Assembly (NCBI GenBank): GCA_944372445.1
Contig: CALVZE010000006.1
Coordinates: 1 to 39,598, forward strand
Origin: an uncultured Clostridia bacterium
GTDB lineage: Bacteria > Bacillota > Clostridia > Christensenellales > UBA1242
Reading direction: 5' to 3'
DNA length: 39,598 bases
Shown piece by piece: positions 34,189 to 39,598 of this stretch. Each line of letters starts with the position of its first letter. The stretch's first letter is position 1. A model generated the notes under the pieces. The model was not told the DNA's origin, made no database searches, and worked only from the letters and a program-made list of their open reading frames with translations. Made by a program: the position numbers and the translations under genes.

Positions 34189-36270
34189 ATGAATAAAAAA
34201 GAGCAAATTCTTTCGCTCATAGACAAAAATAGTTTGGTCTTTTCAAACATAGACAAACTATTTTTATTTATGTCCTCAGCATTAAATACTTCCGTTGAGG
34301 TGGTTAAAAAATTGTTCTATGAGCTGGTGAACAATGGCGACATCTATGAGATAAGGAAAAATAAATTTATCACAATTCCTTCGCACGGTTATGTTAAAGG
34401 TGACTTTATCGGAACAACCAAAGGCTTCGGTTTTGTTAATGTCAAAGGTATGGCAGACGACATCTTTATTCCAACCAACAAAACGTTAAATGCGCTTGAC
34501 GGTGAGAAGGTGATTGTAAAAATCATATCTCAAACAAATGAGGGGTGTGACGGCGAGGTTGTCAGTATTTATGACGAATTAAAAAATATTGTTGGTCTTG
34601 TCAAACTTGTGGCAGGCAACTACTTTTTGGACCCTGATAACAAAAGAATTGTCACAGATTTTCCTATTGTTAAAACAGGCTTAAAGATTAAAAAGGACAT
34701 GAAAGTCAATGCAAGAGTTGTGAGGACAGATAAAGGCAAAATTAAATGCATTGTTGATGAGATTTTGGGCATGAACGACGACATCAAAACTTTGGAACTT
34801 TCGCTCATCAGGCAACATCATTTATATGAAACCTTTCCTTCTGTTGTTGTCGAAGAAGAGAAGCGCGTTCCGAAAGAAGTTGCCGAAAAGCAGAAAAAAG
34901 GCAGGCTTGACCTTACAAATGAAATAATTTTCACAATTGACGGTGCAGACGCCAAAGATTTGGACGACGCGGTGTCTATAAAAAAATTTGATAATTACTA
35001 TGAACTAGGTGTGCATATTGCCGATGTCGGCGAGTATGTTCCGCGTGACAGTGTGATTGATGAAGAGGCGTATCGCAGGGGAACAAGTGTATATTTTCCA
35101 ACCTCAGTTCTCCCTATGCTTCCGCGTTCGCTATCGAATGGTATATGTTCTCTTAATGAGGGCGTAGAGAGGTTGACATTGTCTTGTATAATGAAAGTCA
35201 ATTTCCAAGGCGAAGTGATAGATCATAAAATTTGTGAAAGTGTTATTAAGAGCAAAGCGCGCCTTACCTACGATGAAGTATACGAAGCCTTGTCGGAAGG
35301 AAAGGTAAATGAAAAAACAAAGGATTTGCTTTCTCATTTCAAAACCATGCGAGAACTTTGTGATATTTTAGAGGCAAATGCAGTTAAGCGTGGTTCGCTT
35401 GACTTAGAAGTGCCAGAAGTTGAGTTCATCTTTGACGATCGAGGTATCGCTGTTGGCATCAAGCGTAGAGAAAGAAATGAGGCGCATAGGCTTATTGAAG
35501 ATTTCATGGTGCTTGCAAATATTGTTGTGGCTAAGGAATTTGATACTCTTAAAATACCATTTGTTTATCGCGTGCATGAAGCTCCGACAAAAGAAAAGGT
35601 GTTTGCGCTTTGTGATTTTATCAAAGGGTTAGGCGTTAGGTATCCGAAAGTGCCAGATAATATCACACCTTCTTATTATCAGCAAATCTTGGAGTGCGCA
35701 GAAGAAAGTTCGTCAAAAGATGTTATAAACAAGATGCTTTTAAGAAGCATGCAAAAAGCTAAGTATATGAATAAAAATTTGGGACATTTTGGTTTGGCAC
35801 TTGATTATTATTGCCACTTCACTTCACCAATTAGACGTTATCCAGATTTATGCATTCATAGGATTATCAAAGATTATCTTCACAAGAAAATTGATACAGA
35901 AGAAAAGGATGATTTAGAAGTCTTCACTTTTGATGCAAGTGAGCAATCTAGCGAATGTGAAAGAAATGCAGACATGGCAGAGCGTGATGTTGATGACCTT
36001 TGGAAGGCATATTTAATGAAAGATAAGGTTGGACAGGTGTTTGATGCAACAATTTCATCGGTTACAAATTTTGGTGTTTTTGTGGCGCTTGATAACACCT
36101 CAGAAGGACTTGTCAGACTTGAAGCGCTACCTGATGACACCTACATTTATCTTGAAAAACAACTTAAATTAAAAGGCTCATCCAATGTTTTTTCGATAGG
36201 TGACAGGGTGAAAGTTGAACTTATAAATGTCAATTTATATAGCAGAGAAATAGATTTTAAAATGGTATAA
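34189..36270 (+). CDS. rnr: ribonuclease R
   Basis: Processive 3'-5' exoribonuclease of the RNB family, active on structured RNA and, with SmpB-tmRNA, on faulty mRNAs. The 693-aa protein has an N-terminal winged-helix segment (about 5-60), cold-shock domains (about 65-215), the RNB catalytic domain with TIDGADAKDLDDAV (Asp251, Asp257, Asp259, Asp260, matching E. coli Asp272, 278, 280, 281), and an S1 domain at about 625-693 beginning GQVFDATISSVTNFGVFV. It ends right after S1, without the basic tail of the E. coli enzyme. The start is one base after the secG stop, with AGGAG inside the end of secG, so translation is probably coupled. Confidence 0.98.
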   Translation: MNKKEQILSLIDKNSLVFSNIDKLFLFMSSALNTSVEVVKKLFYELVNNGDIYEIRKNKFITIPSHGYVKGDFIGTTKGFGFVNVKGMADDIFIPTNKTLNALDGEKVIVKIISQTNEGCDGEVVSIYDELKNIVGLVKLVAGNYFLDPDNKRIVTDFPIVKTGLKIKKDMKVNARVVRTDKGKIKCIVDEILGMNDDIKTLELSLIRQHHLYETFPSVVVEEEKRVPKEVAEKQKKGRLDLTNEIIFTIDGADAKDLDDAVSIKKFDNYYELGVHIADVGEYVPRDSVIDEEAYRRGTSVYFPTSVLPMLPRSLSNGICSLNEGVERLTLSCIMKVNFQGEVIDHKICESVIKSKARLTYDEVYEALSEGKVNEKTKDLLSHFKTMRELCDILEANAVKRGSLDLEVPEVEFIFDDRGIAVGIKRRERNEAHRLIEDFMVLANIVVAKEFDTLKIPFVYRVHEAPTKEKVFALCDFIKGLGVRYPKVPDNITPSYYQQILECAEESSSKDVINKMLLRSMQKAKYMNKNLGHFGLALDYYCHFTSPIRRYPDLCIHRIIKDYLHKKIDTEEKDDLEVFTFDASEQSSECERNADMAERDVDDLWKAYLMKDKVGQVFDATISSVTNFGVFVALDNTSEGLVRLEALPDDTYIYLEKQLKLKGSSNVFSIGDRVKVELINVNLYSREIDFKMV

Positions 36271-36310
36271 AAGTTAAAATAATGCAGAAAATTTAAGAAA
36301 AAATTGAAAA

Positions 36311-36347
36311 ATTGGCGAAATTTGAGTGATTTTTGCCGATTTTTTTG
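36311..36347 (+). terminator. rho-independent terminator of rnr
   Basis: ATTGGCGAAA at 36311-36320 pairs with TTTTGCCGAT at 36331-36340 (two G-U pairs), followed by a T run. It separates rnr from the smpB promoter. Confidence 0.75.
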
Positions 36348-36400
36348 ATTTTTTCGTTTTTCAAATCCATATTGTTATTTATTATTTTCTGGCTAAGTAC

Positions 36401-36430
36401 TTGCAAAATATCATATATTTATGATATAAT
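36401..36430 (+). promoter_or_regulatory. smpB-ssrA promoter
   Basis: TTGCAA at 36401-36406, an 18-bp spacer and a perfect TATAAT at 36425-36430, 28 bp before the smpB start. Confidence 0.75.
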
Positions 36431-36458
36431 ATACACGAACGCTTTAAGAGGAGGAAAT

Positions 36459-36902
36459 ATGAAAATTATAGCTAACAACAAAAAAGCATTTCATGATTAT
36501 TTCCTTTCAGACTTAACTGAAGCAGGTGTTGCTTTGGAGGGAGCGGAAGTAAAATCGGTGCGCGGTGGTGGAGCAAGTTTGCTTGACAGCTTCGTTCAAG
36601 TAAAAAATGGCGAAATGTTTTTAAAAAATGCATATATTAAACCATACGAGAAGGCAAATGTTTTTAAAAGCGACGAGCGTAGAACGAGAAAACTTCTTCT
36701 TCATAAGTCTGAAATTTTAAAGTTTGAAAAGGCGGTGAAAGAAAAGGGATTTTCCATTATGCCAACCAAACTCTACATCAATGATAAGGGCGTGGTGAAA
36801 GTGGAAATTGCTCTTGCCAAAGGTAAAAAACTTTACGATAAAAGGCAAACTTTAAAAGAACAAACGATAAAGCGTGATATCGCAAGACTGTCTAGTCGTT
36901 AA
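36459..36902 (+). CDS. smpB: SsrA-binding protein SmpB
   Basis: Partner of tmRNA in trans-translation; it binds the tRNA-like domain and brings it to stalled ribosomes. From ATG 36459, preceded by AAGAGGAGG, the protein is 147 aa, the usual size. A longer frame opening at 36333 would add 42 hydrophobic residues upstream of the promoter and is rejected. Family motifs include NKKAFHDYFL, EAGVALEGAEVKSVR, the SLLDSF(V)Q and MFLKNAYIKPY segments, RTRKLLLHKSEI, and the basic tail KGKKLYDKRQTLKEQTIKRDIAR that enters the mRNA channel. The stop is four bases before the tmRNA, so the two partners are probably transcribed together. Confidence 0.97.
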   Translation: MKIIANNKKAFHDYFLSDLTEAGVALEGAEVKSVRGGGASLLDSFVQVKNGEMFLKNAYIKPYEKANVFKSDERRTRKLLLHKSEILKFEKAVKEKGFSIMPTKLYINDKGVVKVEIALAKGKKLYDKRQTLKEQTIKRDIARLSSR

Positions 36903-36906
36903 ACAT

Positions 36907-37298
36907 GGGGGCGATTTAGTTTCGACAGGGTTTTATTTAGGGAATGTAAAGCATGTGGCGAATGTCCTGACGCCTTAAACCGGACAAAAAATTAAACGCA
37001 GACAAAAATGACAATGTTGTTTCAATGAACGCTATGCCTTGCGCTGCCTAGTTGGAATAATAGCCTGATTAGAGCATAATCTAATTCGCCATGTTTTGAG
37101 TTGCCGACAAAACTTAGGTGTCAAATAGGCAAAAACTTTATGCAAAGTTCTTCCTTATATGCATAAAAAATTTAAAGGAATAGTTATGATAACCTGTTTG
37201 TGGGTGACATCATGATGAAGTTTAAACATAAACTAAACATGTAGAAAAGTTTTCTAAAAGAATTTTGGACTCGGGAGCATAACCCGACGCCTCCACCA
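36907..37298 (+). ncRNA. ssrA: transfer-messenger RNA (tmRNA)
   Basis: The gene starts GGGGGCG (36907-36913) and ends CGCCTCC-A-CCA (37288-37298), which pair as the acceptor stem with an encoded CCA. TTTAGTTTCGACAGGG near the 5' end and GGACTCGGG...CCCGACG near the 3' end are the standard D-like and T-arm regions. The tag frame begins at GCA 36998 and ends at TAG 37049-37051, encoding ADKNDNVVSMNAMPCAA. The tag ends in CAA rather than the more usual LAA or IAA. Pseudoknot-rich sequence lies between the tag and the 3' domain. It lies four bases after smpB. Confidence 0.97.
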
Positions 37299-37449
37299 AA
37301 ATGGCGAAAACTGCGCTTTTGCTCATTTTCGAAACAAGTTCGAAAAGTATCGCTTTAACGCTTGTTTTCGCCATTCCGCGACCAAGCGAAAATCGCATTC
37401 ACATCTGTTCATTGGCGATTTTGTCGCGACTTAAAGTTGTATTGATTGT

Positions 37450-37515
37450 AGAACAACGCTCCATTTCGTGGGTTGTCTTTTGTCAACGCACTTATCATTC
37501 GCTTGTTTTTGCCTT
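37450..37515 (-). repeat. TAAG-stem-CGAAA hairpin module, copy 4 (inverted)
   Basis: On the minus strand it reads AAACAAGCGAATGATAAG, a stem, then CGAAATGGAGCG. On the plus strand the stem is GTGGGTTG (37468-37475)/CAACGCAC (37484-37491) with one mismatch. Flanks match the other copies while the stem sequence differs. Confidence 0.65.
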
Positions 37516-37551
37516 TGGGGTTCCCCGAAAGTGACACTTTTGGGGTGGATA

Positions 37552-37594
37552 AGCGACCAAACGCAACTCGCACTTTGTTGGCGAGTTGGTCGCT
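37552..37594. repeat. AGCGACCAA palindrome, copy 2
   Basis: AGCGACCAA at 37552-37560 pairs with TTGGTCGCT at 37586-37594, with an inner CTCGC/GCGAG stem. It is a reverse-oriented copy of the element at 25673-25715. Confidence 0.8.
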
Positions 37595-37683
37595 ACTTAA
37601 AGTTGTTTTGATAATAGAACTACGCTTTTGCTCATTTTCGAAACGCAAATGGAAACCTGAAAAACATTTTTGTTTTTTGGGAA

Positions 37684-37752
37684 AAGGAATAAACAAGTGA
37701 TAAGCGGTTTTATTTAAAACCACGAAACAGAACGCAGTTTGTGACGCCGTCG
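37684..37752 (+). repeat. TAAG-stem-CGAAA hairpin module, copy 3
   Basis: AAGGAATAAACAAGTGATAAG precedes the stem GGTTTT (37706-37711)/AAAACC (37716-37721) and CGAAACAGAACGCAGTTTG follows. Just upstream is a second hairpin, GAAAAAC/GTTTTTT, near 37658-37677. Confidence 0.7.
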
Positions 37753-37910
37753 CGACGCGAAGAATGATTAAATTAGAGTATATTTCTTTTATTTCATGAT
37801 TGTTTTTTTGGCGTGTTATCGTAGGGACACTTTTGCGTTCAGTTGTCACATCATCTTTTAAATAAGTAAGTCTTTCTTAGATCCTTCGACAAGCTTAGGA
37901 TGACAAATAT

Positions 37911-38026
37911 GGGCTTATAAAAGATAAAAAACTTAAAATTTTGCCTTAATTTTAAGCAAAAAACTTAATTTTTAATGCATTTTTGCTATTTTTTATTAAA
38001 AAATAGAGATTTTTAGATTTTTGCTA
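37911..38026. other. AT-rich region upstream of the coiled-coil protein promoter
   Basis: An inverted repeat CTTAAAAT/ATTTTAAG at 37932-37956 has no T run of note. I see no gene here. Confidence 0.5.
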
Positions 38027-38055
38027 TTGACTTATTGTTTTAGATATGATAAAAT
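38027..38055 (+). promoter_or_regulatory. promoter of the membrane coiled-coil protein gene
   Basis: TTGACT at 38027-38032, a 17-bp spacer and TAAAAT at 38050-38055, 40 bp before the start codon. Confidence 0.7.
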
Positions 38056-38095
38056 ATGGGTGAATAAAAACTTTAAAAGGTAAGGAAGGTGTATT

Positions 38096-39211
38096 ATGTT
38101 AAATTTGTTAAGCGCAAATGTAGAATCGACCTTGATGGAAGTGTTCATAATTCTCGGTGTTGTTATTGCGGCAAGCTTAATCATCTATTTCATTTGGGAG
38201 GCTGTTTTAACTTATACTGCAAAAAAGAAAGGCGATGACAAGAAAACAACATCTAATAACAATACAAATGAAATGAATGTTCAAAGTTATACTTTTGAAG
38301 AACAACCAAAATTACTTGAAAATACTAACATTGTGGATGTTGACACAGATAAGGCTCAGGAAGAGGAGCAAGAAATTGAAGAGGCAGAGTCCGAAGAAGA
38401 GCGTTTAAATCGCGAAAGAAGAGAATATCTTGAAAGACGCCGTCAAGAACTTATAAGAAAACTTCAAGAAGAACAAGAAGAGCAAGAGGAAGAGGTTGAA
38501 GAACCTGAGGAAGACGAAGAAGTTGAAGAAGAAACAGTTGTTGACGATGAAGAAGAGGAAGTAGAAGAAGAGCAAGAAGAACAAGAAGAGGACGATAGCG
38601 CCGAAGAAATTGCAAGACTTCAAGCTGAAAAAGAGGAGCTTCTTAAAGAGAAAGAAAGATATGAAGAAATGTGCAGAGCGCTTGAAGAAGAAAAACAACA
38701 ACTTCTTGAAAGCGTGGAACTAAACAGCAATCTTCCTGTTGTTGTGGCACCAAAGCTTACCTTAGAAGATTTAGAGGAACGCTTGCGTGAAGCTGAAGAA
38801 AAGTTAAAAGCTAACGAAAAAGATTTGAAACAATGCAAGAAAGATTTTGTTCCTCTTAACAGGATCTGGAAAACGCACGAGAAAGATAAGAAGAAGCTTG
38901 AAAGAAAAGAGGCTAAGGTTGCTAAGCAAAAAGTTATGCTTTATGGCGTAAATAACTATGAAGATATTGACGAAGAGAAAGCAAGAAAGTTAGCTGAGGA
39001 TTTAGACCTCTATGATGGACTTAAACTTTCCGTGCAACATTGCGAAGAGGTTATGGAGAAGAATGCAGACAGATATCCACTTCTTAAAAAGATGTATGAA
39101 GTTTTGAAGCGTCAAAACACTGAACTTAAAGATGAAATTAAGTCATTAAGAGAACAGATTGCGGAAATTGAGGCTGAACAAGAAAATCCTAGTGAAGGCG
39201 AAGAAGAATAA
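38096..39211 (+). CDS. membrane-anchored Glu-rich coiled-coil protein, 371 aa
   Basis: I do not recognise a family. ATG 38096 follows AAGGAAGG. One membrane span lies at about 14-36 (MEVFIILGVVIAASLIIYFIW), followed by lysines, so the bulk of the protein should be cytoplasmic. Residues about 80-170 are extremely acidic, with runs of Glu and Asp. Residues about 165-245 and 300-365 show heptad-like Leu/Glu/Lys patterns typical of coiled coils. The layout of N-terminal anchor plus cytoplasmic coiled coil recalls EzrA-like or scaffold proteins, but this is only a shape comparison. It is a single-gene unit with promoter and terminator. Confidence 0.8.
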   Translation: MLNLLSANVESTLMEVFIILGVVIAASLIIYFIWEAVLTYTAKKKGDDKKTTSNNNTNEMNVQSYTFEEQPKLLENTNIVDVDTDKAQEEEQEIEEAESEEERLNRERREYLERRRQELIRKLQEEQEEQEEEVEEPEEDEEVEEETVVDDEEEEVEEEQEEQEEDDSAEEIARLQAEKEELLKEKERYEEMCRALEEEKQQLLESVELNSNLPVVVAPKLTLEDLEERLREAEEKLKANEKDLKQCKKDFVPLNRIWKTHEKDKKKLERKEAKVAKQKVMLYGVNNYEDIDEEKARKLAEDLDLYDGLKLSVQHCEEVMEKNADRYPLLKKMYEVLKRQNTELKDEIKSLREQIAEIEAEQENPSEGEEE

Positions 39212-39224
39212 TAAAAATTTAAAG

Positions 39225-39254
39225 TAGTCGTTATTTACATAACGGCTATTTTTT
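39225..39254 (+). terminator. rho-independent terminator of the coiled-coil protein gene
   Basis: TAGTCGTTAT at 39225-39234 pairs with ATAACGGCTA at 39239-39248 (one G-U pair) over a TTAC loop, followed by six T. Confidence 0.87.
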
Positions 39255-39316
39255 ATTGATTTTGTTTAACTTTTTTAATTATTATAGTGATTTTATTGTA
39301 AATTTGTTAAAATATT

Positions 39317-39344
39317 TTGTGAAAATAAAAATATTTGCTATACT
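39317..39344 (+). promoter_or_regulatory. possible promoter of the last gene
   Basis: TTGTGA at 39317-39322, a 16-bp spacer and TATACT at 39339-39344. This would give a leader of about 160 nt containing the two AACTATACTAAC repeats. Confidence 0.45.
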
Positions 39345-39435
39345 AAATATGGTAAGTATTTATAAGTAAGCTAAAAATCGGAAGTTCCAAAACAAAAACA
39401 TTAACTACATGATTTTGTAAAACTAAAAATGATAA

Positions 39436-39471
39436 AACTATACTAACTATAAACAATAGAACTATACTAAC
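39436..39471. repeat. 12-bp direct repeat pair in a leader region
   Basis: AACTATACTAAC occurs at 39436-39447 and 39460-39471. Each copy contains a -10-like TATACT. They could be regulator sites or alternative -10 boxes. Confidence 0.5.
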
Positions 39472-39512
39472 GAAGGTGAATGATTTTTTATAACAAGAAG
39501 GAGTTAAAGATC

Positions 39513-39598
39513 GTGAAAAGAATAAAAAATATGAAAAGATTTTTAATATGTCTATTTTCCTTTTTATTTATAGGTTGTTCCATCGCTGGCGGAGCGGT
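39513..39598 (+). CDS. start of a second signal-sequence paralogue of the 1453-aa lipoprotein (3' end outside window)
   Basis: Only 28 codons are visible. GTG 39513 has AAGGAG at 39498-39503; an in-frame ATG at 39531 is too far from that site. The encoded MKRFLICLFSFLFIGCSIAGG nearly equals residues 5-25 of the protein at 25971, and the DNA is identical over more than 20 bp around the lipobox. It is therefore expected to be another surface lipoprotein of this family. Where the poly-G tract would lie is beyond the window end. Confidence 0.75.
   Translation, partial: MKRIKNMKRFLICLFSFLFIGCSIAGGA

Larger units (their letters stand above)
37299..37910. repeat. dense block of palindromic dispersed repeats, block D
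   Basis: No convincing gene lies here. The block holds a long inverted repeat AATGGCGAAAAC/GTTTTCGCCATT (37300-37375) with an inner TTTTCGAA/TTCGAAAA hairpin, a CGCGAC/GTCGCG palindrome (37377-37428), an inverted hairpin module (37450-37515), the AGCGACCAA palindrome (37552-37594), a forward hairpin module (37684-37752) and a TTAGATCCTTCGACAAGC element (37877-37905). ACTTAAAGTTGT plus 14 similar bases follows both palindromes (37429-37454, 37595-37620). A 22-nt stretch starting CGCTTTTGCTC occurs twice (37314, 37623). A 146-codon minus-strand frame spans repeats and is rejected. Confidence 0.75.
39212..39512. other. intergenic region before the last gene
   Basis: Beyond the terminator it holds a likely promoter (39317-39344) and two identical 12-mers AACTATACTAAC (39436-39447 and 39460-39471), 24 bp apart. 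No gene is seen. Confidence 0.6.

Noticed and set aside
36333-36458. 42-residue N-terminal extension of SmpB
   Set aside because: It would start upstream of the promoter and inside the rnr terminator; the SD-led ATG at 36459 gives the family's normal length.
37409-37849. 146-codon minus-strand reading frame
   Set aside because: It runs through several dispersed repeats, has no ribosome site, and its residues LSSDQLANKVRVAFGR match a frame at 25532-25717 only because the underlying palindrome is repeated.
25504-37910. CRISPR array
   Set aside because: The intergenic repeats are irregular in spacing, length and orientation, with hairpins and no uniform spacers; no cas genes are present.

Overview
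The window is an AT-rich bacterial chromosome segment. The gene set and order point to the Bacillota, most likely an uncultured Clostridia- or Bacilli-like gut lineage: a secG-rnr-smpB-ssrA run, a Gram-positive-style RpoB of 1236 aa, SD-led genes with AAGGAG-type sites, FtsA/FtsZ, and GLUG/InlB-repeat surface lipoproteins. TGA is used as a stop, so the recoded Mollicutes code is not in use. I cannot name genus or species from the sequence alone.

Layout. (1) 1-12796: the 3' part of a VirB4-type conjugation/T4SS ATPase, followed after 13 bp by a giant (3707 aa) GLUG-repeat lipoprotein, then a terminator. (2) 13061-20832: rpoB and rpoC with their own consensus promoter, an attenuator-like hairpin in the leader and an unusual hairpin-rich 295-bp spacer between the two genes; ribosomal protein genes that often flank rpoBC are absent. 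(3) 20880-22780: an orphan 130-aa gene convergent with serS, sharing a bidirectional terminator. (4) 22974-25503: ftsA (no C-terminal membrane helix) and ftsZ, each with its own promoter. (5) 25504-25950: a block of structured dispersed repeats. (6) 25971-30394: a 1453-aa GLUG/InlB-repeat surface protein with a run of ten G just after its signal peptide, a strong candidate for phase variation. (7) 30395-30973: more dispersed repeats and a possible 46-aa membrane peptide. (8) 30974-33447: an M50 site-2-type metalloprotease convergent with pyruvate kinase. (9) 33549-37298: a small two-TM protein, secG, rnr, smpB and tmRNA, that is, membrane protein export plus RNA decay and ribosome rescue. (10) 37299-37910: the densest block of dispersed palindromic repeats. 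(11) 38027-39254: a membrane-anchored, Glu-rich coiled-coil protein. (12) 39513-end: the start of another gene of the GLUG lipoprotein family.

Most of the window is housekeeping (transcription, translation quality control, division, glycolysis) in short transcription units with individual promoters and terminators. The accessory content is three large surface lipoprotein genes and an intergenic repeat family. The points most worth a second look are the G10 tract in the surface protein gene, the repeat family whose hairpin arms change sequence but keep pairing, the FtsA without a membrane-targeting helix, the hairpin array between rpoB and rpoC, and Gln at the RpoB rifampicin-pocket position equivalent to E. 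coli His526.
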